Source of the DNA: Ilex aquifolium
Lineage: Eukaryota > Streptophyta > Magnoliopsida > Aquifoliales > Aquifoliaceae
DNA length: 64,000 bases
Direction of reading: 5' to 3'
Assembly (NCBI GenBank): GCA_951799425.1
Contig: OX637391.1
Location: 45,355,069-45,419,068 of the forward strand
The notes under the pieces are model-generated. The model was not told where the DNA came from, searched no databases, and worked only from the letters and a program-made list of their open reading frames with translations. Positions 31,211 to 43,372 of this stretch are shown here, in pieces. Made by a program: the position numbers and the translations under genes. Each line of letters starts with the position of its first letter. Within the stretch, counting starts at the first letter, position 1.

Positions 31211-33460
31211 CTGATCCTCTGAAAATTATAATTGCTTCATACGTAGGGCGATGATAATCGCTTGTCCGGTTAAGTGATGGGCACGGGTTTAAATTTTGTA
31301 GAGCTTTTAGAGTAGCCAAGGAGGGCTCTCGTGATGCAGGGTAGGGTGAATAAAAATCGAGATTAAATAATAAAAATTTTAACGTGTTGATTATCACAAT
31401 AATATTAGATTAAAATTGTCAAGAGCTTTGTTGATTTACGAAGAATACTAAGTCAATTAGAAAAAAGAAAAATTTAACCTCAGTTTATTTTAAATAATCA
31501 AAAGCTGTTGAATTAGTTTTCTCTACACAATATAAATACAAAATCATAATTGCCCTAAATTACTAAGATAACCAAGTAAATAAGTAATATTACAAAATAC
31601 CCCAAATAACGGAATAAAATAAAAAAAGATCTAAAAAATGTCATAAATGTCATTTTTGAGCTTAAAAACGACGGAATGAAAGATAATTTTTTTAATCTTG
31701 CTCAGATCGTCGAGAGCTTTTTGGAATGAGGTATTCTGAAGTTTTTTGACACTATTAGTCAGAATCAGTCCTGATTGGCATCTGATCAGCATTGCTTTCG
31801 ACAATCTTAATTTGTCATGTAATCAGTGAAATCAATAACATCATTATGCTAATGACACATCATTTAATCTCATTTTTTTGTATAATGACATGGTGTTCGG
31901 GGATTAGAAATTGGATCAGGAATACGTGTGTGTGGTTAAGGGTTCGGATGCCAGATAGCTGAACTATGAACAGATAGCCAGAAATGTGTAAGTAAGTGTT
32001 TTGGTGATGATTGAGATGTTAAAAGAAGTGATGAGCATGATCGGTGAAGAGAGAACAAGTCGTGATGCGCACTCGAGACAGTTAGGGTTAGTACGTACCA
32101 GGTGATCAGGGATGTGGGGGTTACGTTAACTGGTCATTTTGGTATTCAAAAATTTAATTAGTAATTTTTTAGTGTTTGATTTACTGTATGTGTAATTTAT
32201 TTATTTTTTAAAAATAATATTTTTAATAAATTCTTAAAATTTGGCCAAAAGGGTGAAATTACTAAAATGCCCTTAGAAGCATCTCCATCCTTCTAGCATG
32301 GCAAGGTGTCGGCCGGAAGGCTCTCCAAGGCAGCATGTTTTCCACGGTGATGCTTGAAGTTTAGTCAGCAAGTGCTAGAAGTTAAAAGCTTGGAAAAATC
32401 GTGGGAAGAGAGAGAAAGAGAGGACAATGATTAGGCTCTCAAAACAAGTCTAAAGATGTACTGTAGAGTGACTTATAGGGGTGAGAAGAGGGGGCAGTCG
32501 AAATAAAATTTTTGGAAGTACGGTTGCTGGAGGTTGAAGATAAAGTGGATTAAGAAGACCATTGGACACCCTGATGGCGCGTGAGGTCTCCTCCGATGTC
32601 CGATGGACCTCTAGTTAGTGCCAAAAATTTTGTAAAGTCTGTGTGGAGGTCTCAGTAAAATTTGTTGTCCGGTATTTTTGCCTATCTATTGGATGGCCAA
32701 TCAAAGCCTAGGCTGGTTTGAAACCAGCCAAACCAATACCCGAATCAATATCTGGTGTAAAATGTCAACTTTTGCCATCCGGCAGCAATTTGTCCTACTT
32801 TTGGTTTACCAGATTTATAAATACATATGGTTCAAGGAGCAACTCAACAGTATACAAAAATCCTTCCACATGGTGGCACAAATTTGGAAACATAATGATA
32901 GTAAAATTAGATATACAAAGTACAAGATACAATGAAACAGTAATTTCTAACGAGCTCGGCAGCTTGTACTTTGATCATTTTACAGGCTTTAGTCGAGCAT
33001 TGATGATTCCACTTCAGAAAAAGCTTTCAGTCTACTCCTTTTAAGTGGCTAAAAACAAATTTGACTTGAATAAAACAACTTCGATATGTATTCTTAGGAA
33101 GAATGACAAGAGTGCTACACTTTTTATGTGATCAAAAGAATGACAACTTTATACAAAATATGAATTATAAAGCATCATGCCTTTTTGCTTAAAAGCAAAA
33201 TCAAAAGATAAAATTTTGTAAGTGTAAAATTGCAAAAACACATGGAAACAATTCATGTATGGTCCACTCATACACAAATATTCAAACTTACAGTATATGA
33301 TTGACCAATGATTTTAAAAGATTCTATATTGAAAAGTGGTCTGCACTGTAGGATATGATTTAGAAAGCAAGTAGACATAGCAACAATATTTGGAGTAGAG
33401 AAGAGTAAAAAAGGGCCTTAAATGTATGCAAAAACCGACATGGCTTGTAACAATTATTAA
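31211..33460. other. Intergenic stretch, possible LTR remnant
   Basis: No gene was recognised. The region around 31900-32560 is less AT-rich and contains GTGAAATTACTAAAATGCCC, a phrase common in plant gypsy LTRs, but no paired copy, primer site or coding domain was found. The remainder is ordinary AT-rich DNA with scattered short frames. Confidence 0.3.
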
Positions 33461-33668
33461 CCCTAGCTCAAGTGATAATAAAGGTAAGTTGTAAATTCAA
33501 ACGCTCTGAATTCGAATCTTGGTAATCTTTTAAGACCAGACCATGGGGGATATATCTCATGAATATCCTAATCTCGACGTGGATGGTCTTCTTTTGATCA
33601 GACCGACGAGGGAATTAGTCGAGGTACACATAAGCTAATCCAAACACTTCTACCCATTGAAAAAAAAA
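33461..33668 (+). mobile_element. tRNA-derived SINE, ~206 bp, with target duplication
   Basis: It begins CCCTAGCTCAAGTGATAAT (A-box-like), with a B-box-like GAATTCGAATCTTGG about 45 bp on, and ends in an A-run after TACCCATTG. It is flanked by AATTATTAA at 33452-33460 and 33667-33675. The structure is that of a plant tRNA-derived SINE inserted on the plus strand. Confidence 0.75.
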
Positions 33669-33675
33669 TTATTAA

Positions 33676-34234
33676 ACTCGCATCTTCCATGAAATCACAA
33701 TATTTTAACTTGCCAACTTCAGAGAAAATCATCAAATTGAAGCAAAATAAAGTAATTAGCTTTTCTCTATCCGTCATAATATGATAAAAAAAAAAAATGG
33801 GTCTTTTGAAGTCTGGTACATTTAATTAGACTTATTATTGTTTAAGTCTATCAAGGAAATTATTTTTGTAAAGAAGTCCACTAGTGAGAAAAAAAAGACT
33901 ACACTATCCTTCAAAACAATGCTGCAATTGCCTAATTGAATTAGGAAACCCATAATACCATCCCTTTTATTTACGGCAAAATAAATATTTCCATTAACCC
34001 ACTCTCACATTTAATGTTAATATGAGAAAACCCTAAAATTTAGGAGTTTATAAAGAAATAATCCAACATGGGAAAGATCTAAAATTAAAGAATTTAAATT
34101 TTGTTTAAATTTTAAATTTGGTTACATATCTCATATTAGAGAGAAAAAATTCTAATATAAGAAACTCTAAAATTTAGTTGTTTTAGTCATTTAAAATTTA
34201 GCAAAATAATGCATGAACCCTAGTTTCTATTGGA
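33676..34234. other. AT-rich spacer
   Basis: No gene was found. A pair of diverged direct repeats around AATATGAGAAAACCCTAAAA and AATATAAGAAACTCTAAAAT occurs at about 34018 and 34155. Confidence 0.35.
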
Positions 34235-34960
34235 TGATATGGAAATTTTTTTTTTTTTTTTTATGATGAATCATATGTTTTTGAAATTATGATTCTTTCA
34301 GAATAAACATTCGTCATATACAATAAGTAACATAGTGATGTCACACTATCTATTTCCTTTAAAAAAAAATGTTTATTTTTACGGTAACACCTTCAATGAA
34401 TACTTTGTTGATACAATTTATAGTCACACATCCTGTATATTGATCCAATATCATTCAATGTTGTTGTCATGGAGTGTTGTTTTGCTCGAGAAACTCTTTG
34501 TTGTCATAGTTTTTACTTATTTTGGCATATGAATTTATAGTGTCACAAAACATTTTGGTAAATATTTTCAGATGCTCACATAAGTTTAATAATATGACCT
34601 GTATATATTATGGTAATAATATGATGGATATGTTGGAGATTATGAAAGTATTTTTTTTTATGATAAATCATATATATTTGAAATTATGATTATGGAATAA
34701 CAAATATTCATCTTTTAGTTCAGTAACACTGTGCTGCCACACTATCTATCCACTCTATATGAAGTCACTTAATGTAGTTAAACTTTCAATGAATACTTAG
34801 TTGAGACACTTTTAAGTCACACATCCTATATTTTTGAGTTAATATCAATTATATGTTATTTTCCTGGAGTATTGTGTTGTTTGTGTTACCCTTTATTGCC
34901 ATATTATCTTGGGTATTGTGTTGCTTATTTTGATCCAAAAAACTATTGTACATAACATAT
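34235..34960. repeat. Diverged direct duplication, period ~400 bp
   Basis: 34260-34560 and 34657-34960 share blocks in order: ATGATGAATCATAT, TTGAAATTATGATT, ACACTATCTAT, TCAATGAATACTT, AGTCACACATCCT and GGAGT-TTGTTTTG/GTGTTG. There is no coding potential; the origin is unknown. Confidence 0.6.
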
Positions 34961-36740
34961 ATTGTATGAAAAAATTATATCATTTCATAACGATATTATG
35001 AAAAAAAACGAGTGATTGGCTAGCACATTAAACAACATGAATATTATATAAAAAAAAATAAATGAAAGCATAATTTCAATCTTGATATCTGATTTTTAGT
35101 TTGAACTTGATATATAATCAGATCAATGGCGTATTGGAGAAAATAAAAAACGACAGCTGGTTGGAGAAGAAGAAAATCGATAATGGTTGATTGTTGAAGA
35201 AGAATAAAGAAGATACATTTAATGTCAAAGATACAGAAAATATAATTCAAAATAAATTATGTTAGAAAGAATAAACGTTATTTTGTCAAAAGATACTGAC
35301 AATATATTTCGTCTATAAATTTAGAAAATATTTAATATAATATAACAAATTCAGAATACAAAATAACTGTCATATCTAATATGCATGATTTAAGAAAAGA
35401 GTAAACACGTCAAAAAAATTTTGAAAAATTCAAAATGTATACTTGGACACAATAAAGTTAAGAAAATGAGAACTAAATTACTTAACAATATGAACTATAT
35501 ACTTTAAGACTAATAAGTATTATTTGGTGTATCTCTTAACAACTATCCGTAAAAAAAAATTCAGTCTCATTAAGAATCCAATTATCCAACTGGACTGATA
35601 ATACCCTCAACATAATGGTGGTTATGACCCAACATTAGCATGCACCTGTTGGTTTAGTGATTGAATAAGAAAAATGGTCTAAATCTGTGATTGTGTGCAG
35701 CTGATTTAGTCAATCACTTTTTCTTTTTTTGATAAACAAACGTGCTCAACCATTCTTACTTTTCTTTCCACTGAAAAAGTTTCATCGTTTGGTATGGTGG
35801 GATCTCCTTGAAGAATCAAGTCTAATTTCATGGGCCACACTTTTTGAACCCTCCTCCAGAGAGAGAGAGAACCATAACCTTTTTTTTAATCTTCGTTTCA
35901 TTAGCATCAAAACACTAGAAAGTATAAAAAAATAAAAAAAATAAAAACTAACTTTTTCTTTGTTTGATTACCTAGAAGTACAATTTTTCTAGGTAATTTT
36001 TTTCCCTCAAGTATCAAATTTTCTCATAAACATCTACTTTGGATTCCCACAAATTGTGTGGGGAAATTTTTGTTTCTTATGAAAGTTGTCTTATTTTTCC
36101 TGTTTTGCTTGCTTACTTACCTTTTTTTCCCATTAGATTGATATGATCAGGATAATTTAGTCCTTGCACCAATTTTTCTTTATTTTTCTGGCAAACTTTT
36201 CATTCTAATCAAAAGTATACAAGAAAATAAATTTTCCTTTCCATTTCCTTTATTTCACTTCACTTCACTTCACTTTCCATTTTTTTTTAATTTTTCATTA
36301 TTAATTTCTTTCGGAATTATGTTTGGTATTGAAAAGTATGGTATCAAAAATTATAATGTTATAACTGTAAATTACGACTTAAAAAGACAAAATAATTATG
36401 ACTCAATTGAGTTTAGATATAAAAAAAAAAACTTGGGATCAGTCCCAAATTTTTAATGCTCATTAAATTATATCCTAATTTCATTATTTTGTAATTTATG
36501 AGAATTTTTTCTAATATAGCACCAACACGATAACGTAGATTTTTCCTTTTTCCGAATGACACACCCAGAATGGTCAAGCACTGGTCCACTGTTTGATTAT
36601 AGCGGCAGACTAAATTTAATTTGACAATTATTACATGCTGCATTTGATTTTTTCTATTTCACCTTATACCAGACAAAGGTAATAATTGAAACTTTCAATA
36701 TGGTCAGTCAGTCCAGAATGGCCCACATATGCGCAGTTAT
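34961..36740. other. AT-rich intergenic stretch, nothing recognised
   Basis: Very AT-rich, with poly-A and poly-T runs. A CACTTCACTTCACTTCACTT microsatellite occurs near 36255. No supportable gene was seen. Confidence 0.4.
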
Positions 36741-37304
36741 TAGGGTGTTTATCCTATCCTAAAAATTATAATATTCTATTTTTTATTCGATAATTTACGA
36801 AATAAATTTTTTTTAACCTACTCTATTCGATCAAGTATATTATTCTTATTCGAATTCCGTCCAAAATAATCAGGTAGGAAGTCGGGTAAGAAATCAAGTA
36901 AACACATATTTGTTTGTTATTAATTTTTAGATTATTTTAATAATTTAATTAAGTAACCTACACCAATTAACTAACACAATAAGTCAATAATACTAAAGAA
37001 AACACAATAAATTTGATAATACATAAACAATTACAATAAAACACAACAAGAAAACAATAAAAAGATCGACAAATCATATATACGAAAATTATAAACATAA
37101 ATAAAATATTATATATGCGGGTAGGTAAGGTAGGGTAGGAATACAGAAATTTTATACGTATTCCGTATTCTTACTCGATTTTTTGCAAAATACCAAAAAA
37201 TCTTTCATTGGCTTATCCATTTCTTTCCGATAGCCGATCAATAGAATCAGGTAAAATAAAGTAGGATCGAAATTTACGGATAATCGAAAATTTAAACACC
37301 CCTA
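36741..37304. mobile_element. hAT-like non-autonomous element (~0.56 kb)
   Basis: It begins TAGGGTGTTTATCC and ends TTTAAACACCCCTA, giving imperfect inverted ends TAGGG(G)TGTTTA. Internally it carries GGGTAGGTAAGG and CGGATAATCG-type phrases common in short plant hAT elements. No clear 8-bp target duplication could be found, so the ends are provisional. Confidence 0.45.
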
Positions 37305-39782
37305 ACACTTGCTTAACGGTCTGTGATGCGGAGCTCTTGATAAATTTCAAGGAGAGAACATTCAACTCATTAAATTATGGTCACCAAGAAAGAAAATATG
37401 GTCGAATTAATTTAAGCAGTAATTCAAACATGTCAAGTTAATATATTCAATAAGATCGATTTAGGATCAATTCAAAAAAAATTGGGTCAATTCTCCTAAG
37501 TTTTATAAGGGATTTCAATTCTTTGAATTTCACGAGTTGGAACATTCAACTCATTAAATTGTATAGATTGTACGGTTTCAAATCAGTACGATAGATTGTT
37601 TCATGTTTTTTTTTTCCTTCTAGAAAGGCGTCACCTTTGGAGATTCAATGTATAGACATTTAACACTTTTCTGCTGGACTGTGATGTAAGAAAATCATTG
37701 ATTCGAATCAAATATAATATTGAGAGTTCAGTTGGCTACGCTGTCGAAAAAAAAATTTAGTATTATATCTCTATTTTTTATATTTGTGAATATTTTTATT
37801 ATTGTTATAATATTAAAAAAATAATAAAAATAATTATCATAACAATAATAAAAACACCTATAACAATAAGACAAACACTTACAAATATAATAAATTACTC
37901 ATAAAAATAATAATTTTTTTAATACCGAAGAAAAGTGACAAATAGTGATAAAAATACTTATAACAATGGTAAAAATATTCATAAAAATATTATAAAATAA
38001 TTCATAAAAATTATGAAAACATTTATTAAAATGTTAAATTTTAGAATTACGATACCAATATTTTTTATCCGTACCTAGTCAAGTCCATGATAGTTTTCTA
38101 CATATTATTAGCAAAAACATGTGCCTGCCAATTTGCGGTAAAAGTTGACAGCTATGGAAGTCAAATGTGACAAAACGTACCATTTGATAACAATTTTTTT
38201 AAAGCAAAAACTAATTTTGCCACATAACAATTACTAAGTAATAAAAGTGGTCTATATGAATCCTAACTTATAAATAAGACTAAGTAATTTTTCGTGTCTA
38301 GAGACACGGAGTAATAAAAAAAATTATTGTCAATTAAAAGATATACTAAATAAAAGAGCGCTGAGGATATTAAGAAATGTATATTTTATTATACCAAAAT
38401 CTACTATTTCAACATTCAACCACATACTAAATAGCACTACTACAAACAACGTATTATTTGTAGTTATGACTATACACATAAAAACATAAAACCACTGTGA
38501 GAAAAAAAAATCACGAATATATTACTACGCAATGTAATGAAAACATGTAGTTTGTTTCGACAAAGTTCTCTTTAAAAATATGATCCAATTGACAATATCA
38601 ACTTATGTGTATAGAACATCTCCTCTCTTGTAACACTACTTAAATGGATCACTTTTAACGTGTTCAAATAAATACCATCACCCCAATTCGAAGCTAATGA
38701 TAAAAGTAGCTTCATTAATTCCTCTGACAGTATACCTTCAACAAATCCACTCGGCTTCACTGTCATCAAACATAATTTGTATGTCATATATATATATATA
38801 AGATACTCCCCTCAATCACATCTTCGAAATCAACCATGCAAATAGCATAAATGTCCATATTAAGGATCAATCACACCCTTGAAGGCACTATGAAACAAAA
38901 AAAAAAAAGTATTCAGGTTTTTAAAATAAAAAAATTGTAGCCAATTCAACAAAACATTAAAAGAAAACACACTGGATAGTAGATTTAATGGCTTCACAAA
39001 AATGTAAGACAAAATACTACTTTAACACTCAAAAATGAAAAAATGAATTCAGGGCACAATTTTGTGACTAAAACATCTCTGATTATTGGTGGGAGTCTGG
39101 GACAGTATATACCTTATTTTGAATTATTTGATATGCTAGAAAGAGAATAGGGAGAAAAGAATTGGTTATAAGCAATTGGAATTTCCAACATTGGTTATAG
39201 ATATCAACCCATACGCTCTAATAAATGTGTCAAAGATGCCTCAAAGTTCTATGAAGAAGATGAATTTTCAAAAAAGTTTTGGGGTTATAATATTATTTTT
39301 GAAACTTAAGGGATAATAATGGTGTTTTTAAAACTTAAGGGTCAAATATAAATACATTAAACTTATGTGGTTTTAATGAAATTTGTGGTCGCCTTTTTTG
39401 CTTTCTCTTTTGGGCGACGGGAAGCCATTGTTGACAATTTTAAGGTTTGAATTGTTTGTTTTATTCATTCACTTGGAGCCTAATTTTGAATATAAGTTAG
39501 ATAAGCATTTTCAGATAAGGTTTATTGTTATCATTATCAGTTGCTATACAATTGAGCAGTGGAATGCGCAAAATAGGGATTTAATTGCTACATGATTGAT
39601 CTATTACTTATTGCTTTATTTTTGAAATTGTGTTTTTGATTTAATGGTAAGTATCGAATTCGGATTTGATCGAAATTTGGCCGGAGAATCGCCAAATCTG
39701 TTCCACGTGAGTGTGAGTGAGAGAGAGAGAGAGAGAGAGAGGAAGAAGTGAACTGTGAATAGTTGTAAGGGTAAGGGTAAGG
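37305..39782. other. AT-rich intergenic stretch
   Basis: No gene recognised. Notable are A/T repeats around 37780-38060, a TA microsatellite near 38790 and a GA microsatellite at about 39717-39742. A short minus-strand frame near 38572-38787 is not recognisable as any family. Confidence 0.35.
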
Positions 39783-39869
39783 GATAAGTGTAGAGGTAAG
39801 GGACACGTGGCGATAAGTGTAGAGGTAAGGGACACGTGGCGAAAAGTGTTGAGGTAAGAGACACATGGC
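39783..39869. repeat. 29-bp tandem repeat, three copies, each with a G-box-like core
   Basis: The three units span 39783-39811, 39812-39840 and 39841-39869. The first two are identical and end in ACACGTGGC; the third has ACACATGGC. CACGTGGC is the G-box/ABRE core recognised by plant bZIP factors. It lies about 0.8 kb upstream of the intact VQ gene. Confidence 0.7.
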
Positions 39870-40592
39870 GAGTTGTAATACGTCCAGATGTATGGTGACT
39901 GATTGAGATTGTAAGAGAGCGAATTTGGGCGGGAATTTGAAGTTTGGAAAGTTAATATGAGCCTTTGAATTAGATTTAGACAAATTTAAAAACAGTCTGG
40001 ACTGTGAAAAGCAGAAGTCGTGTTGTTTATCTTTTAAAATTTGTATTGTTTTGTACTTTATTATATAGATATATAAGCTAACCATTACATAATGGGATTC
40101 AAGGGGTCCATTTCCATTACTTGCCAATAGCAATTAATGAAATATTCGTTGCCTTGACGACCCTATAACGAGGTAATGTAATTAGCCCTGGAAAGGTTCT
40201 GAATTTTTTGGATAAAAAAATCCAAAAAAAAACTCACCATCAGTCACTAATAATCTAGATTTGTGTGAGTTTAGACTTCGAATATGCATAGATATAAATT
40301 TTGAAGAGGTATGACTTATGAGTAGAAAACAATTTATGCCTTCGATTGTTTTTTTATTTTGGTTACACTGTACACCATTGTGCTATTGTTACGGTGCCCG
40401 TTTCAGTTACCATTATCTGAAATTAGCTTGAAGCTTCGTAGCATGGCAGACATTCTAGAAATTTGAATGCCAACGTGTACTCTCTTTGCATGGTCGTGCT
40501 GCAATTTTCTTTACCTTTCTCTCGATTTTCCAACTTGTCTCTTTCTTTTAGTTATTTCTTGGAAGCCCTCTCAACCACTCTAACACATCTCT

Positions 40593-40600
40593 TATATATA
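40593..40600 (+). promoter_or_regulatory. Probable TATA box of the intact VQ gene
   Basis: TATATATA lies 74 bp before the ATG at 40674, following the C/T-rich stretch that is also found, diverged, at 1765-1910. Position and context fit a plant core promoter, but no start site can be fixed. Confidence 0.45.
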
Positions 40601-40673
40601 CGTAAAAAAATCACTAAGCAGCCATCCCCCACCCCCACCCACCCACACACACAAAAAAAAGGAAGTTAAGAAA

Positions 40674-41045
40674 ATGAGCAATCACAGAAACAACGATTAC
40701 CAGCAGCACTTAAAGGGTAAAAGCCCCACCAGAGGCAGTGAAGAAGGGATCAAGGTGAAGTACATATCAAGCCCTGTGATGGTTAAAGCCAATAACCCTT
40801 CCGAGTTCCGAGCAATTGTTCAAGAACTCACCGGCCAAAACTCTGACAACAGAAGCCCTGGCGATGCAGACACAATGTTAAGCAGTAAACCTAGCCAGAG
40901 TCATAGTCATGGAACTTCAATTTCAAACCCGGTCTCCGAAAATGGAGTGCGTCAGTACTCTATATCATCATTGGAGTTTAATGAAGATTTGTTCTGGGGA
41001 GGAGTTTCAGAGAGTTTATCCAGCTTTCAGTTTCGTCACCAGTAG
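40674..41045 (+). CDS. VQ motif-containing protein, SIB1/VQ1/VQ10-like, 123 aa
   Basis: A single-exon frame, as is usual for VQ genes. Basic N-terminus, then VKYISSPVMVKANNPSEF leading into the VQ core FRAIVQELTG at residues 45-54 with every key residue present (F45, V49, Q50, L52, T53, G54). A Ser-rich middle follows, then a C-terminal FNEDLFWGGVSESLSSF block like the acidic-aromatic end of SIB1-type proteins. VQ proteins bind WRKY factors (groups I and IIc) in the nucleus and tune defence and stress transcription; SIB proteins also bind plastid sigma factor. This role is inferred by family. The ATG is the first in frame and has a TATA-like box 74 bp upstream. It is the only intact copy of three in the window. 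Confidence 0.9.
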   Translation: MSNHRNNDYQQHLKGKSPTRGSEEGIKVKYISSPVMVKANNPSEFRAIVQELTGQNSDNRSPGDADTMLSSKPSQSHSHGTSISNPVSENGVRQYSISSLEFNEDLFWGGVSESLSSFQFRHQ

Positions 41046-41544
41046 CGAATTTATTTTTCAACAGTGATTGGCTTGGAGTTCTTGTCTATTTTCATATTGC
41101 TTATAAATGCTGCGGCAGACTGATCAATCCCAAAAATGTCCGGTGATTCCTCATATACAGAGATATCCTTATACATCTAGTTATACAATTCTGATCCGCT
41201 AGAAATAACAACTTAAGGCTATGTTTAAAACCAACTTTAAATTGTTTTCGTATTGGGTTTCTACACATGGTACCGACGTGGAGTGATAACAATCGCTAAT
41301 CCATCCAAGTGAATTTGGAATTAGTCTTTTCAAAATAAAGTAAGATTGTTAATCATTTATCTCTAATCCTGTAAAAGAGAGAGACTTGTGTACCCGTTAA
41401 AAAACCTTTTTTTTAAACCATGCCTTGCCAATCCACTTCTAACATTCCTCAACAGACAAGAAAGTGAAAAAAAAAATAAGAAGTCTGTGACCACCAGGGT
41501 CTTTTTCCGAATAGAGTAGAAGTGGATCTGTTAGAACTTGATGT
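41046..41544. other. 3' flank of the intact VQ gene
   Basis: The first ~170 bp are shared with the 3' flank of VQ-2. The rest is non-coding and unremarkable. Confidence 0.4.
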
Positions 41545-41765
41545 TGGCCACCACAATAAATTGCAGTTTTTGCGACAATTTTTATGCGACGCATACAAAA
41601 AGTAGCAAAAACTACTTGTGTTGCAATGATTTTGGCATTTTTGTCAAAAATATTCTTTTTGTAAAACTTTTTGCAACAAAGAATAATTGTCGACGGCATC
41701 GCCAAATTGTTTTAGTGACGAAATTAGTTCGTCGCTAAATTTTTTGTTGCCTTTTTTGACAGTGT
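41545..41765. mobile_element. Possible CACTA-derived remnant
   Basis: It contains GCGACGCAT, TTTAGTGACGAAATTAGTTC and GTCGCTAAATTTT phrases like CACTA subterminal repeats, and ends TTTTTTGACAGTG. The left end CCACCACAATAAATTGC matches only weakly and no sure 3-bp duplication was found. A decayed short CACTA derivative is the likeliest reading. Confidence 0.35.
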
Positions 41766-42661
41766 GGCATATTTCAACAGTATAAAATTTTAGAGTACCA
41801 AGTAGGGAAGGCCCTTGGTATAAAGCCTTCGCAAATGAAAGCAAACAAAAGGTGGAAGTCAATCACAATTCTACTTTCAACAAAAGATAAACCTTTTGAC
41901 CGTATTTCTACATTAGGTTATGTTTGAATATAACTGGTCTATTAAAACAAATCAAGATAAGGAAGTGTACAAAGAAAACATAACTGGAAAAGTATTATTA
42001 GCTAGTTTGCTACGACAAAGCGAGTGAAATAAGTTAAATTATTGCCATCATATTTGGCACGCCCCAAATTTTCCAAGATGTGATTGTTTTAGAAAAAAAC
42101 TGGATTACTTGAGAAAACATGTTGGTTTATCATTAATTTTCCACAAAAAACGAAAAAGTTATCATAGAAAATTTGCGCAAAGCCCCATTTGGAAAATAGA
42201 TATTGGGCGAGTTGGTATAAAGATTAAACATGTGAGAACATTTATAACAATAACAAAATCTACTCTATCCATATCTCTGTCAACTTCATAACAACCCTAA
42301 CACATTACCAACAAAAACCAAGGGCTCACAAAGTCCTTCTAGATCCGGGATCCAATGTCTACGCTCAATATACAATCTCTATATATAACTCAATATAAAC
42401 AGTTACCATCAACTCCAAAAACAACTACCCCCATATCATACACAACCATGCATCAGGTTTTTAAAGCAATTGTTCGCAAAAGGAAAACACCCGTGTACAA
42501 CCATGCCATTAATGCATGAAATTTAAGGAATATCGGTGCATAGAATATGTAATTTGGGCATAACATACCCAAGAATATTAAATCTCCTTTGAAACATGCA
42601 TGTTATCGAATGCAATGAAAATCATTTTCATCAAGGCATTTATGAGCAACATATGTACAAC
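41766..42661. other. Intergenic stretch, nothing recognised
   Basis: AT-rich sequence without a supportable gene or transposon end. Confidence 0.35.
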
Positions 42662-42679
42662 AACATTTATTCCGACATT

Positions 42680-42788
42680 TTTTTTTTTTTGGGGAGGGAG
42701 AGGGGAGAAGAGGGCTTGAAACTCTTGATCTCAAGAAAGCAAAACTTTTGCAAAGTAAGGAGTACCATTGAACCAAAGACCCATTAGT
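42680..42788 (-). mobile_element. Short tRNA-derived SINE with 18-bp target duplication
   Basis: On the minus strand it starts TAATGGGTCTTTGGTTCAAT, followed by GGTACTCC (A-box-like). A B-box-like GATCAAGAGTTTCAAGCCC follows, with a C/T-rich tail and an A-run (plus-strand T-run at 42680). The 18-bp flanks at 42662-42679 and 42789-42806 are identical (ACATTTATTCCGACATT preceded by A). At about 109 bp it is a short or 5'-shortened copy, and the perfect duplication makes it relatively recent. Confidence 0.8.
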
Positions 42789-42806
42789 AACATTTATTCC
42801 GACATT

Positions 42807-43173
42807 AGCGTGCTTTCCAATAACTTATCTGTGATTTGTGAATTACTTAATATTCCTCATAATCATAGCCAAATCTCTTCCATGCTACTCATGTATACAA
42901 AATATATCAATCCATCACTTGCCCTTGCATGGGCTATCCATGAGTAGTTTTAAGGTCTTTCACCAGAGGGAATATCATATCCTTCTTCCTTTTTAAAGAA
43001 GACTAATAATGGAAGCTCGTGGTACCGCACATGTCATCACAATCATCTAGTTACTACTAACCAAACATCCATATAGCTAGTGACCACCCTTATTAACAAT
43101 ACCCTGCACCAACCGTCCATTAGCCCTCTGCTTGTTCATATCGGGCATGAAATGCAACTGCATGACGTCCTTA
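42807..43173. other. Intergenic stretch, nothing recognised
   Basis: No coding or repeat signal stands out. Confidence 0.35.
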
Positions 43174-43182
43174 TTTTGCAAT

Positions 43183-43363
43183 GGAAAATGCTATTTGAAC
43201 CTAAAAATCTGACATAATTTGCTGACCTAATGACGTGGCTTCATTGGAACCATTGGATTAACACCAAGTTCCAATGTTTGATGGAACCCACAGTTAATCC
43301 AAAGGTCATAGTGAATTAGGTCAACAAATTAGGTCAGTAAATTAGGTCCCAATAGCATTGCTC
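43183..43363. mobile_element. 181-bp Mutator-like MITE
   Basis: The left end is GGAAAATGCTATTTGAACCT and the right end, inverted, GAGCAATGCTATTGGGACCT. These give inverted repeats of about 22 bp with a few mismatches. It is flanked by identical 9-bp duplications TTTTGCAAT at 43174-43182 and 43364-43372. Length and 9-bp duplication fit a Mutator-type MITE. Internally TTAGGTCA/AATTAGGTC is repeated. Confidence 0.75.
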
Positions 43364-43372
43364 TTTTGCAAT

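Noticed and set aside
33755-33905. Stowaway-like MITE start
   Set aside because: A CTATCCGTCATAAT phrase resembles Stowaway ends, but no inverted partner or TA duplication was found.
38572-38787. 71-residue minus-strand frame
   Set aside because: No recognisable domain and no supporting gene structure.
39588-40133. 181-residue minus-strand frame
   Set aside because: It is made of GA/TC microsatellite, the 29-bp G-box repeat and simple sequence (Tyr/Pro and Ser/Leu runs). No domain or codon signal was seen, so it is treated as chance.
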